Source: an uncultured Spirochaetia bacterium (GTDB lineage: Bacteria; Spirochaetota; UBA4802; JAGODF01). Taken from it: a stretch of 28,773 nt of DNA. The DNA lies in the NCBI GenBank assembly GCA_937967705.1, contig CALCJG010000391.1, positions 1 through 28,773 on the forward strand, given 5' to 3'. The position numbers were made by a program, and so were the translations under genes. Under the pieces are notes generated by a model. It made no database searches. It was given only the letters and a program-made list of their open reading frames with translations, and had not been told where the DNA came from. The first letter of the stretch is position 1. Every line of letters starts with the position of its first letter. This document shows, piece after piece, positions 14,406 to 22,278 of this stretch.

Positions 14406-15758
14406 ATGCATTTCCCTTTACAAAAAACCGAATTAGATGTTAATACAAAGAGAAGCAGACGGAAAAGGGGGCGACGGAGTCCTCTCATCACCTCATTCCT
14501 TCTGACACTCCTTCTTTTTCCGGCTTATATACTCCTTGCACAACCCGCGGGCGATGATTATCTCAGTTACTACAACAAAGGTGATTACAAACAATCGCTG
14601 GATATGATCAAGACCCGGTTGACGCAGATATACGAGAAGAAATCGGGTAATATTAAACTCCCTTCCGATCTAGTATCCCTGAAAACGCTGGAAGCGGGGA
14701 AAAACCTCATCCAGGTTTTCAGAAACAGGAAGGTGGCTGGATTTTTCATCGAATCCGACAAGGAGCTCTTCACCCTTCATTTATATGCCGCCCGATGTTA
14801 TTTCAAGCAGGGAGAGCATGATTCCGCCCTGAACAATTACAAACAGGCTCTGCGTTACCACATTCTTGATCCGCTCAAGGACGATTCCATAGCCTTTGAA
14901 GTTGCCCAGGTCTACAAGGCCCAGAACAGGCTACGCCCCTATCGGGACATGCTGGAAAGCGCCTATTCCATGAATCCTGCGAAATCCGAATATTCTCACG
15001 AACTCGGGCTTTCCCTTTATCGGACCAATGATAAGAAAAGGGCCATATACCATCTGGAACGATATCTGGAATCCAAGGGAGAAGCGGATGATCCCTCACT
15101 CTACCTGATGCTTGGCAACCTGAATGAAGACATAGACCGTTTTCTCGAAACTCAAAAGTATTATCAAAAATATCTGGTCAAGAAACCGGACGACCCCTAT
15201 GTCAACTTCGCCCTGGGGTATATCGCCTATAAAAAAACCGGCGACTTCAAGCTGGCCCATGAATGTTTCGACAGGGCTTTGAAGCATCTCCCGGAAAAGG
15301 ACGTCCTTCGTAGGTCCAAGGCCAATGAGTTCAAGGGAGATATGTTCCTCAAGGACAGGGAATTTTCACAGGCGGAAACCGTTTATCTCAAAACCATCGA
15401 ATATCAGAAACAGATACTGGGAGATATAAGCAAACGCAGAGAAGACATCCTGAAGATTAGAGGAGAAATAGATTCCATTAAACTGACTATTAAAAAGACC
15501 CGTGAATTCAACAGCGACTATTATACCAAAATGGAAGAACAGGGTAAACTTGAACAGAACACACGGGACAGACAATACGAATTAAACAAACTGAATGAGG
15601 GCAAGGTTCGCTGGAACCTGGCGGAATCATACGAACGAAAGGAGAAACTGGCTGATGCCGTACGGTATTACAAGGAATGTGTGGCTCGTGATTACAACAC
15701 CAGGGAAGCCCGGAAGAGGATCGAAAAATTACAGTTGAAAATTAACAGAGGTTATTAA
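14406..15758 (+). CDS. Exported TPR-repeat protein
   Basis: This 450-residue protein begins with a long basic leader (KRSRRKRGRR) and one hydrophobic segment (LITSFLLTLLLFPAYILLA) at about 27-45, then AQPAG, so it is either secreted after cleavage or membrane-anchored with the body in the periplasm. The body is tetratricopeptide repeats: LYAARCYFKQGEHDSALNNYKQAL, SHELGLSLYRTNDKKRAIYHLERYL, YLMLGNLNEDIDRFLETQKYYQKYL, NFALGYIAYKKTGDFKLAHECFDRAL, and a last WNLAESYERKEKLADAVRYYKEC. A charged coiled coil (about 340-395) interrupts the repeats. The TPRs mediate protein-protein contacts; the partner is unknown. GGTGAA precedes the ATG. Confidence 0.85.
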   Translation: MHFPLQKTELDVNTKRSRRKRGRRSPLITSFLLTLLLFPAYILLAQPAGDDYLSYYNKGDYKQSLDMIKTRLTQIYEKKSGNIKLPSDLVSLKTLEAGKNLIQVFRNRKVAGFFIESDKELFTLHLYAARCYFKQGEHDSALNNYKQALRYHILDPLKDDSIAFEVAQVYKAQNRLRPYRDMLESAYSMNPAKSEYSHELGLSLYRTNDKKRAIYHLERYLESKGEADDPSLYLMLGNLNEDIDRFLETQKYYQKYLVKKPDDPYVNFALGYIAYKKTGDFKLAHECFDRALKHLPEKDVLRRSKANEFKGDMFLKDREFSQAETVYLKTIEYQKQILGDISKRREDILKIRGEIDSIKLTIKKTREFNSDYYTKMEEQGKLEQNTRDRQYELNKLNEGKVRWNLAESYERKEKLADAVRYYKECVARDYNTREARKRIEKLQLKINRGY

Positions 15759-15820
15759 AAAATTGCCTTAACAGTCTTTACTCCTGAAAAACCCAATTAC
15801 ATTATCATAGAGGTAGAAAA

Positions 15821-16576
15821 ATGTCCGGTCATTCGAAATGGTCTACAATCAAACGGAAAAAATCCGTGGTTGACGCCAAGAGGGGCGCACTCTTCACAAA
15901 GATTATCCGGGAGATAACAGTTGCCGCCAGAACAGGGGGGGAGGATATAAACTCCAACCCCCGCCTGAGAATTGCTGTCATGAAGGCGAAGGAAAACAAC
16001 ATGCCCAGCGACAACATTGAACGCGCCATCAAAAAAGGAGCCGGCACTCTGGACGGGGTTACCTATGAAGAAGTACGCTATGAAGGATACGGGGCCGGAG
16101 GTGTGGCGGTCATGCTTGACTGTCTTACGGACAACCGCAACAGAACCACCCCGGAGATCAGAACCATCTTTTCGAAAAACGGCGGCAACCTCGGGGAATC
16201 CGGCAGTGTTTCCTATCTTTTCGACAAAAAGGGGATGATAATCATCGAAAGCGGTCAGACTACTGAAGACGAAATCATGGAAATGCTCCTGGATTTCGAC
16301 ATCGAAGACATACGGACGGAAGACGGAAACATAGTCGTCACAACTCCCCCAGAAACCTACAGCACCGCATACGACGCCATTGCCTCCAAGGGATACAAGA
16401 TGATTCACAACGAGATCACCTATATTCCTAAAACCACGGTGACCCTGGATGAACAGAAGGCCACTCAATGTCTCAGGCTGATAGGGCTGTTGGAAGACCA
16501 CGATGACGTTCAGAATGTATATTCCAATTATGACATTCCTGATGAGATCATGAATAAACTCAGCGAGGCTCAGTGA
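15821..16576 (+). CDS. yebC: YebC/PmpR family regulatory protein (TACO1 type)
   Basis: This 251-residue protein is a standard YebC: it begins MSGHSKWSTIKRKK, continues DAKRGALFTKIIREI, NPRLRIAVMKAKENNMPSDNIERAIKKG, and YEEVRYEGYGAGGVAVMLDCLTDNRNRT, all highly conserved family blocks. YebC proteins act as DNA-binding regulators in some bacteria, and in others and in mitochondria (TACO1) they help ribosomes pass proline-rich stalls. AGAGGT precedes the ATG. The stop overlaps the ruvC start by four bases, so the two are translationally coupled, a common arrangement. Confidence 0.96.
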   Translation: MSGHSKWSTIKRKKSVVDAKRGALFTKIIREITVAARTGGEDINSNPRLRIAVMKAKENNMPSDNIERAIKKGAGTLDGVTYEEVRYEGYGAGGVAVMLDCLTDNRNRTTPEIRTIFSKNGGNLGESGSVSYLFDKKGMIIIESGQTTEDEIMEMLLDFDIEDIRTEDGNIVVTTPPETYSTAYDAIASKGYKMIHNEITYIPKTTVTLDEQKATQCLRLIGLLEDHDDVQNVYSNYDIPDEIMNKLSEAQ

Positions 16577-17061
16577 GGGTTCTGGGAATCGATCCAGGCT
16601 ACGGTATCGTGGGCTGGGCGGTCATCGAGCAGAATCTCGACATTATAGCTTTTGATGCCATCGAAACCCCGTCAGCGCTTCCAATCGAGGATCGGTTGCT
16701 GTTGATTCATACCGAATTAATGGAAATTATTCAAAACTACCATCCCGCCTGTGCGGCGCTGGAAAAACTGTTTTTCACAAAGAACACAAAAACCGCCATG
16801 GATGTAGCCCGTTCCATCGGCGTCATCCTGCTAACCCTTAAGCTTTCCGGCGTCAAATACCAGGAATACACACCTCCCCAGGTCAAGCAGGCTCTGACGG
16901 GGTACGGGCGTGCCGGCAAGGGACAGATGACCACCGTGGTTACCCGTATTTTCAACCTGAAAGAGACCCCCCGAAAGGATGACATCGCAGACGCACTGGC
17001 CATCGCAGCCTGCCACTCCTTTTCACTTGTTCCCCGTCGTATTCGGTCTTTCGAGAATTGA
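16573..17061 (+). CDS. ruvC: Holliday junction resolvase RuvC
   Basis: This 162-residue endonuclease cuts Holliday junctions at the end of homologous recombination. The four acidic catalytic residues are present: Asp7 in GIDPG, Glu64 in ALEKLFF, and the pair Asp137 and Asp140 in KDDIADALA. Length is typical. It starts at a GTG whose last bases overlap the yebC stop (GTGA), so it depends on translational coupling rather than on its own ribosome binding site. ruvA follows after 25 bases. Confidence 0.96.
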   Translation: MRVLGIDPGYGIVGWAVIEQNLDIIAFDAIETPSALPIEDRLLLIHTELMEIIQNYHPACAALEKLFFTKNTKTAMDVARSIGVILLTLKLSGVKYQEYTPPQVKQALTGYGRAGKGQMTTVVTRIFNLKETPRKDDIADALAIAACHSFSLVPRRIRSFEN

Positions 17062-17086
17062 AGGAATCACTGGAGCAAATCAGGAG

Positions 17087-17665
17087 ATGATAGCACGATT
17101 AAAAGGGATTATTGAGGACGTCAAACCAACTGAAATCCTTCTGGATGTTCAGGGTGTGGGTTATCAGGTATACATACCATTTTCTACTTTTGAATACATC
17201 AAGGATCTGAAAGAAATCACTATTCATACCTATACCCTGCACAGGGAGGATAGTCTTAAGCTTTTCGGCTTCTATACCCAGGAAGAGAAACAGCTCTTTG
17301 CACTGCTCCTTAACACAAGCGGGATCGGTCCCAGTATGGCCCTTTCCATTCTTTCAGGGATAAGAATACCTGATTTTATCCAGGCAGTCAAGGATGAGAA
17401 TCCTTCTCTTCTTATCAGAATTCCCGGTATTGGTAAAACCAAAGCGGAAAAGATCATCTTTGAATTAAAGAGAAAATTAAAAAAACTGGAACTGTTTCCC
17501 GCCTCGCCGACAAGAGAGGGTTTTCTGCTTCATGATGCCGTTGATGCCCTGACCAGCCTGGGTTTTGATGAAGGGAAATCCAATGCAGTAGTAAAAGACA
17601 TTCTGAAGCATAACCCCGGAATCCCCATTGAGGACATTATTAAATCCGCTTTGAAGGTTTTATAG
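17087..17665 (+). CDS. ruvA: Holliday junction branch-migration protein RuvA
   Basis: RuvA tetramers hold the four-way junction and load the RuvB motor. From ATG 17087 the protein has about 192 residues and begins MIARLKGIIEDVKPTEILLDVQG, the usual OB-fold start. It has two helix-hairpin-helix motifs (LLNTSGIGPSMALSIL and LIRIPGIGKTKAEKII) and a C-terminal domain III (AVDALTSLGFDEGKSNAVV) that contacts RuvB. The frame is open for 36 more codons upstream, but those overlap ruvC. AGGAG lies directly against this ATG and a better-spaced GGAG is at 17072-17075. ruvB, which normally follows, is not in this window; an unrelated PadR gene comes next after an AT-rich gap. Confidence 0.95.
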   Translation: MIARLKGIIEDVKPTEILLDVQGVGYQVYIPFSTFEYIKDLKEITIHTYTLHREDSLKLFGFYTQEEKQLFALLLNTSGIGPSMALSILSGIRIPDFIQAVKDENPSLLIRIPGIGKTKAEKIIFELKRKLKKLELFPASPTREGFLLHDAVDALTSLGFDEGKSNAVVKDILKHNPGIPIEDIIKSALKVL

Positions 17666-17963
17666 GTCAGCCTGGCCTATAATAAGACATTTCTTTTACC
17701 TCTGTATAATAAATTCAGACAATAATCCCCTTTGCCCTGCAAAATTGATCAAAAATCATCGAAACATTACATTCTGAGATAATACTATTAATTTTTATGT
17801 AAATAATTTTTAATAAATCATATAATATTATTGATTTTTTAAATATTGTTATCTATTTTTAAATATATAGGAATACGTAAAGAAAAGATGCTTTCTGTAG
17901 AATGTTTTAAACGGAGAAGCGATTGTATTTACTGGAAAATAAGTTTAGAAAAGAGGTGTATAT
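17660..17963. promoter_or_regulatory. AT-rich intergenic region between ruvA and padR
   Basis: A 7-bp hairpin TTATAGG / CCTATAA (17660-17682) overlaps the ruvA stop and is followed by a T-rich but broken tract, so it may be a weak terminator. The rest is strongly AT-rich. A TTGATT followed after 17 bases by TATTTT, in the part around 17830-17865, is the best promoter candidate for padR. I see no credible gene or repeat here. Confidence 0.4.
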
Positions 17964-18494
17964 ATGAAAATCGAGATTACAATCTTGGGATTATTGATGG
18001 AAAGGAATTTGTACGGATATGAGATCAAGAAAAAAATTGTGGAGCGGCTTCAGGATTACGTAGATATAAAATTCGGCTCCATCTATTACGCCATAAAAAA
18101 GGCTGTTGAAAACGAGTGGGTCAAGAGGGTCGGTACCGAAAAAGACGGGGGCAATCCTGAAAGATACATTTATGAGATTCTTCCCGCGGGACGCAAACAT
18201 TACAAAAAGATGCTCAAACAGTACTTCGATCACAATCTGATTCACTTCGATATCGATATCGTCCTCATGTTCTTCAATACACTTCAGCCTGAGCAGAAAG
18301 AACAGTTCATTGAAGAACGGATGGAACTCGTCAAAGACCATTTATCGAGGATTAAGGTAAAAATAGAGGAAGAAGGGGCCATGGAGGATGACCATTCACA
18401 GATACATGTTTTCAATTATCTTGAACATCATCTAAAGGCTGAATTGTCATGGCTCAGATCGCTGAAGAAGGGGACGATGTCTTCCGACGATTAA
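17964..18494 (+). CDS. PadR family transcriptional regulator
   Basis: This 176-residue protein has the PadR winged helix at residues 1-80 (ITILGLLMERNLYGYEIKKKI, FGSIYYAIKKAVENEWVKR, PERYIYEILPAGRKHYKKML) and a C-terminal helical dimerisation domain (Vir_act_alpha_C type, from about 95) rich in Glu and Lys. PadR proteins are usually repressors responding to small toxic molecules or stress, often autoregulated, and acting on neighbouring transporters. No transporter lies beside it, so the target is unclear. GAGGTG lies just before the ATG. The cyclic-nucleotide-binding protein follows convergently. Confidence 0.92.
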   Translation: MKIEITILGLLMERNLYGYEIKKKIVERLQDYVDIKFGSIYYAIKKAVENEWVKRVGTEKDGGNPERYIYEILPAGRKHYKKMLKQYFDHNLIHFDIDIVLMFFNTLQPEQKEQFIEERMELVKDHLSRIKVKIEEEGAMEDDHSQIHVFNYLEHHLKAELSWLRSLKKGTMSSDD

Positions 18495-18527
18495 GCTTCC
18501 TGGATTTATTGATCAAAAGGGAGGTTA

Positions 18528-19595
18528 TTAGTCGAATCCCTCCACCAGTTGTTTCAGGAAATCCGCATCCTTTTTGTTATAGAGGTTTTCAACATCCCGC
18601 TTAATAGCAAGGAGTTCACCGCTGGATTTCTGATATTCCGCAAGGTTTTTTTCCTTCTGTGAGGGATCACCCTCAATCGCCTGATTAATGATGAGCTTAT
18701 TGACGCTTTTAATCTTTTCATTGTTGCTATGGTGTTTTTTGGCCAGTGATGCGGCAATATTTAAAAAGAATGATTCCTCCTTTTGAGCAATCTCCTTGAG
18801 ATCTGTCTTCTTGATAACCGTCAAGACCACATTATTCTTTGCCTTCAACGTTGCAGTCCTTTTATCCCCCAGGAGGAGAGCCATCTCGCCGAACACCGCC
18901 CCTTTATCGCTTACTGTTGCAACCCGATTGTCTCTGATGAAGATATCGATGGAACCGGATTCAAGGATGTACATCTCATCGCCTTCCGAACCCTCTTCAC
19001 AAATGATTGAATTTGTGGGGAACTCCCGGTATTTGTCCGCCAGGGCCTCCCCTGTTTGAATCCTTGTAGGTTCAGATGCCCTTCCCATGGCTTCCCCCCT
19101 CTTAAAAGAAAGGCTGTTTTCATATTTGACAACGATTTCTTTCAGCCAGGGCAACTTCCTCTTCTCATATTCCCGTTTAACAAAGGATACTATCTGATAA
19201 AACTCCACACAGACATCCCTGCTCTTTTTACCACCGCCGTCAAGGCAGTTCAAGTTCTTGTTGATGATCTCATTGGTCAAAAAAACCTGCTTGGCGAGCA
19301 CTATGGCGACATTGATGATGAAGGAAAAATTTTTGATCCCTTCGAGGAATTTTTCCAGCGACATCCTTTTTACACTGGCGTCCTTCTCGGCTACTGCTGT
19401 TTCCAATCTCTCTGTCGGGATACCCAGAATGCTGCTCAGGATGATCTCCGATGCCCCGATGATCAGATTTTTCCCCCTCACGGCATATTTATCCGACTCC
19501 GTTATGAAAAAGTAAACGGATCCCTCGCTGAGAAAAAAAGCCTCCTGCGGCGGATAGGATGCATCATACAATTTAACGTAGTTTTTTTCGCTCAT
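18528..19595 (-). CDS. Tandem cyclic-nucleotide-binding domain protein
   Basis: This 355-residue protein has one clear CNB domain at about 185-270: FPTNSIICEEGSEGDEMYILESG, VFGEMALLLGDKRTAT (phosphate-binding cassette with Gly236, Glu237 and Arg246), so it should bind cAMP or cGMP. Residues about 15-85 (EAFFLSEGSVYFFITES, LIIGASEIIL, AVAEKDASVKRMSLEKF) look like a second CNB domain that has lost its cassette. Between them lies a helical segment (90-165), and the tail after 285 is a charged coiled coil. There is no HTH, kinase or channel domain, so it may act as a regulatory or scaffold subunit. The start has no clear ribosome binding site. Confidence 0.85.
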   Translation of the reverse strand: MSEKNYVKLYDASYPPQEAFFLSEGSVYFFITESDKYAVRGKNLIIGASEIILSSILGIPTERLETAVAEKDASVKRMSLEKFLEGIKNFSFIINVAIVLAKQVFLTNEIINKNLNCLDGGGKKSRDVCVEFYQIVSFVKREYEKRKLPWLKEIVVKYENSLSFKRGEAMGRASEPTRIQTGEALADKYREFPTNSIICEEGSEGDEMYILESGSIDIFIRDNRVATVSDKGAVFGEMALLLGDKRTATLKAKNNVVLTVIKKTDLKEIAQKEESFFLNIAASLAKKHHSNNEKIKSVNKLIINQAIEGDPSQKEKNLAEYQKSSGELLAIKRDVENLYNKKDADFLKQLVEGFD

Positions 19596-19767
19596 CTATT
19601 TTTTATAAGCAGCATCGCTTCGGCTTGATGAATGGACCTGTATCTCTTTTCAGTTAAGATAGGGAGATACTCAGAATATGTCAATCCTCTTAAAGCCGGG
19701 GAGTACCGTTTAGGACATTTTTTCCCATGCACTATTCTTATTATCGGTATACTGGTGAGTTTTTTGT

Positions 19768-20109
19768 TTGCAATTCCTTGATATTTCACTAGAATTGAAC
19801 CATCTCCTAAATGCATGGTATGATGTAATGCCGGATATCGAATGGAACACTGCCCTAAAATGGATACTCACGATTCTCATAACCGGATTCATTGCCCAAT
19901 TCGGAAGAATGTTCGCCGAATATCTCATTAAAAAATTAAAAAAACCGGATATCCCCTCCTCTTCCGACACATCACCAGCAGAGCCACTTACGGATCAGAC
20001 CATACCTGCAACTGCCATCCTCATGAAGGATGATAAAAGGGAAAAGAAGATAAAAAAAGGGATACTTAAGGATGAAAAGAAGCGGTTCAAGTCTCTCAAA
20101 AAGAGCTAA
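19768..20109 (+). CDS. Small single-span membrane protein, unrecognised
   Basis: This frame encodes 113 residues from a TTG at 19768 (GGTGAG 8 bases upstream), or 93 from the ATG at 19828, which has no good ribosome binding site. There is one membrane segment, ALKWILTILITGFIAQFGRMF, followed by a basic IKKLKK stop-transfer stretch, a Ser/Pro/Thr-rich linker and a very basic tail with many Lys. By the positive-inside rule the tail is cytoplasmic. I do not recognise a family. It lies between the CNB protein (divergent) and the barrel protein (130 bases downstream, own promoter). Confidence 0.6.
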   Translation: MQFLDISLELNHLLNAWYDVMPDIEWNTALKWILTILITGFIAQFGRMFAEYLIKKLKKPDIPSSSDTSPAEPLTDQTIPATAILMKDDKREKKIKKGILKDEKKRFKSLKKS

Positions 20110-20148
20110 AAGCCATAATTTTAGATAACCCCGACAAAAGTAAAATGT

Positions 20149-20177
20149 TTGACAGTTCCCGCATATATTTATATATT
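20149..20177 (+). promoter_or_regulatory. Promoter of the barrel protein gene
   Basis: TTGACA (20149-20154) and TATATT (20172-20177) are spaced by exactly 17 bases. Transcription from about 20184 gives a 55-base leader containing a strong AGGAGG at 20228-20233. Confidence 0.65.
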
Positions 20178-20238
20178 TCGAGTAATCTATTAACCTTTTC
20201 TAAACAATTCAAATTGAATCGTTAGCCAGGAGGCATCC

Positions 20239-20886
20239 ATGAAAGCAAGAATAATTCTTATTTTGGCATTGTTTGCACTACTATCCGTACTGACCCTTCC
20301 CGCAGGCGCTCAGACCCTGACGAGTGACCTAGTCTTCCTGAAGGTGGGTTATATACCTGTATCCGTTGTGGATTATCAGCTCGAAGGGACAAAAGACCCC
20401 AACCAAAAAGGTCTTGCGGTCCAGGGCGAGTATAACCTGAACCTGAAACCTCTTCTGGTCGGTTTTGGTGTGGAATATCAGAGATTAAGAACAAAAGACT
20501 TTACAGGGTCGGGAGATAAAAACCTCGACAGCAATTTCATACAGCCGATGCTCTCGCTGAAATTTGCTACGGATGGGGGTTTTTACATAGGGGGCGGCAT
20601 ATCGGGCAAATATCTCATGTCCGCTGATCAGGTTGGACCCAATTACGAATTTACAAAAAAGATGGACGCCTGGGCCAACGGTATACTCGGTTTTTACTTC
20701 CCTGTCAGCGAAGGGGTATATCTTGATCTGGAGGGACGGTTCGGATACAACCTGACCAAAAAGCAGTATTCCGAAATTGAGAGCGCGACCATACCCAAAA
20801 CCACTACAAAACAGGATATCAATGCCAACTATGACATCGCTGTCTATTTCGGCATTGGCTTCAGGGCATTTTCCACGAACATGTAA
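20239..20886 (+). CDS. Small outer-membrane beta-barrel protein
   Basis: This 215-residue protein has a clear signal peptide (MKARIILILALFALLSVLTLPAGA, cut before QTLTS). The mature part is made of alternating hydrophobic and polar strands with Gly and aromatic residues typical of 8-stranded outer-membrane barrels: GLAVQGEYNLNLKPLLVGFGVEYQ, MLSLKFATDGGFYIGGGISGKY, ANGILGFYFPVSEGVYLDLEGRFGYN, and the last strand IAVYFGIGFRAF. The terminal strand is followed by four residues, so the C-terminus is not a perfect barrel signal. Function is unknown; it could be a porin-like or adhesin-like surface protein. AGGAGG lies 5 bases from the ATG, and the gene has its own promoter and terminator, indicating a strongly expressed single-gene unit. 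Confidence 0.8.
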   Translation: MKARIILILALFALLSVLTLPAGAQTLTSDLVFLKVGYIPVSVVDYQLEGTKDPNQKGLAVQGEYNLNLKPLLVGFGVEYQRLRTKDFTGSGDKNLDSNFIQPMLSLKFATDGGFYIGGGISGKYLMSADQVGPNYEFTKKMDAWANGILGFYFPVSEGVYLDLEGRFGYNLTKKQYSEIESATIPKTTTKQDINANYDIAVYFGIGFRAFSTNM

Positions 20887-20910
20887 TCCTATATACAACC
20901 GGAAAAAACA

Positions 20911-20940
20911 AAACCCGCTCCAATAAGAGCGGGTTTTTTT
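20911..20940. terminator. Bidirectional terminator between barrel gene and flaB
   Basis: A 10-bp perfect stem (AAACCCGCTC / GAGCGGGTTT) with loop CAATAA is followed by a T-run on the plus strand. On the minus strand the same stem is followed by TTTTGTTTTTT, so it also serves flaB, which converges from the right. Confidence 0.9.
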
Positions 20941-20985
20941 ATAATTCTGAGGTATTCCCTATTCGATAACTTTTCTTTTCTGTTA

Positions 20986-21837
20986 TCAGCCACCGAGAAG
21001 CTGAAGGATGGTTCTTGCTTTCATATTCGCCTGAGCCAGCATCGCAGTACCACTCTGAGTCAGGATCTGGTCCTTTGTCAGATCGACAAGAGTTTCCGCC
21101 ATATCAGCGTCTCTTATCCGGCTTTCGGAAGCCTGTATATTTTCGTAGGCAGTCATCAGACCTTTAGAAGCGTGCTCGAGCCTATTGAAATAGGCGCCGA
21201 GATCTGCTCTCTGTTTGCTGACTTTATGCAGAGCATCATCGATGATTCCGATGGTCCTGTTTGAGTTGTCAGCCGTGCTAAGGTTGGCCAGGAATTTTCC
21301 CGTCTTCTCCTTAAGATTCAAACCCTGTGAAGTCATGGTTCCAACATAGATTCTCTCCCTCTGATGCATGTTGGCTCCCATATGAAACCACATACTTGCT
21401 TTGGGATTAGTTCTTGCGAATTCTCCCAGCAAGAGTTTGAATTTGTTAAACTCCGCCTGAGAAGCGATACGGTCCACTTCATCCACCAGTGCCGAAACCT
21501 CAACCTGGATAAGCTGTCTATCCTGCTGGGTGTAGATACCGTTGGAGGACTGAACGGCGAGAACCCTGATTCTCTGAAGAATGGCAGCGGTTTGATTGAG
21601 GTAGCCCTCAGCAGTCTGAACCAGAGACATACCGTCCTCTGTATTCCTCTCAGCCTGTCTCAAACCCTGGATCTGGGATCTCATCTTCTCAGATACAGCC
21701 AAACCGGATGCATCATCCCCGGCGCGGTTAATTCTCATGCCCGAGGACAACTTTTCCATGGATTTATCAACGTCCCAATGCTTGAATTTCAACACTTTGT
21801 TTGCATTGATGGCGCTCATATTGTGATTGATAATCAT
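20986..21837 (-). CDS. flaB: Periplasmic flagellar core protein FlaB
   Basis: This 283-residue flagellin builds the core of the periplasmic flagellar filament of spirochaetes. It has the conserved N-terminal D0/D1 region ([66 protein letters not shown]) and the matching C-terminal region ([33 protein letters not shown]), joined by the short spirochaetal middle that includes [10 protein letters not shown]. There is no signal peptide, as expected for export by the flagellar type III system. ATG 21837 gives the canonical start; a GTG three codons earlier is unlikely. AGGAG (21846-21850) sits 8 bases upstream. The close match to Leptospira-type FlaB in the middle region points to that branch of spirochaetes. 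Confidence 0.97.
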   Translation of the reverse strand: MIINHNMSAINANKVLKFKHWDVDKSMEKLSSGMRINRAGDDASGLAVSEKMRSQIQGLRQAERNTEDGMSLVQTAEGYLNQTAAILQRIRVLAVQSSNGIYTQQDRQLIQVEVSALVDEVDRIASQAEFNKFKLLLGEFARTNPKASMWFHMGANMHQRERIYVGTMTSQGLNLKEKTGKFLANLSTADNSNRTIGIIDDALHKVSKQRADLGAYFNRLEHASKGLMTAYENIQASESRIRDADMAETLVDLTKDQILTQSGTAMLAQANMKARTILQLLGG

Positions 21838-22055
21838 AGTTAACACTCCTTTGTTGTTTTCAAGCCTGATCTCCCTATCAGGCCTTTTAATACCAGGTTG
21901 CTCTTTTTATTTAGGGAATACCCTCCCTTCTTGCTGCAACCATTTATTCCTATACCTTCATAGGTATAAATGCTTTCAGCCAGTTCCTACAGTTTTCAAA
22001 GAACTTCGCCAAGCTGCTCATTCTATCTTGCTCGGCCCGGGGTTTTCTCCCCTTA
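21838..22055 (-). promoter_or_regulatory. flaB leader with sigma-28-like promoter and hairpins
   Basis: On the minus strand, TAAG (22055-22052), a 15-base spacer and GCCGAGCA (22036-22029) resemble the flagellar sigma-28 pattern TAAA-N15-GCCGATAA. This gives a leader of about 180 bases. It holds a hairpin TATACC / GGTATA (21951-21968) and, near the ribosome binding site, a 7-bp hairpin GCCTGAT / ATCAGGC (21864-21883) whose minus-strand loop is AGGGAG. A GGA in a hairpin loop plus a second GGA in the AGGAG ribosome binding site is the pattern for CsrA repression. Confidence 0.45.
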
Positions 22056-22278
22056 CGATAAAATGATCGGATGGATATGAGTAGAAATTGAATGGGATTA
22101 GAGGTGATTATTTCTATTTAAAGCCGTTTGTTAGATAATATGGCCCATTTATAACCACAATAGACCTATTTTCTACTTTTTTTACAGGATTTGCCTTATT
22201 GAATATTTCGGCAGCTGGGATTTTTCCCTGAGTAAATTTTTACTGATTTCTGTTTTTTTTTCTAAAAAGCGCGGGTAA
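22056..22278. other. Intergenic region without a recognisable gene
   Basis: This AT-rich stretch lies between the flaB promoter region and the 3' end of the acyl-CoA ligase gene, both on the minus strand. I see no ribosome binding site with an open frame, no tRNA and no strong terminator. A short GGGA-AAAA-TCCC hairpin near 22218-22230 lacks a T-run. Confidence 0.4.

Noticed and set aside
15797..16501. 234-codon minus-strand frame opposite yebC
   Set aside because: It mirrors a strongly conserved yebC gene and has no translation signals.
17888..18020. Small plus-strand frame overlapping the padR start
   Set aside because: No ribosome binding site, unusual composition, and it conflicts with the well-supported padR start.
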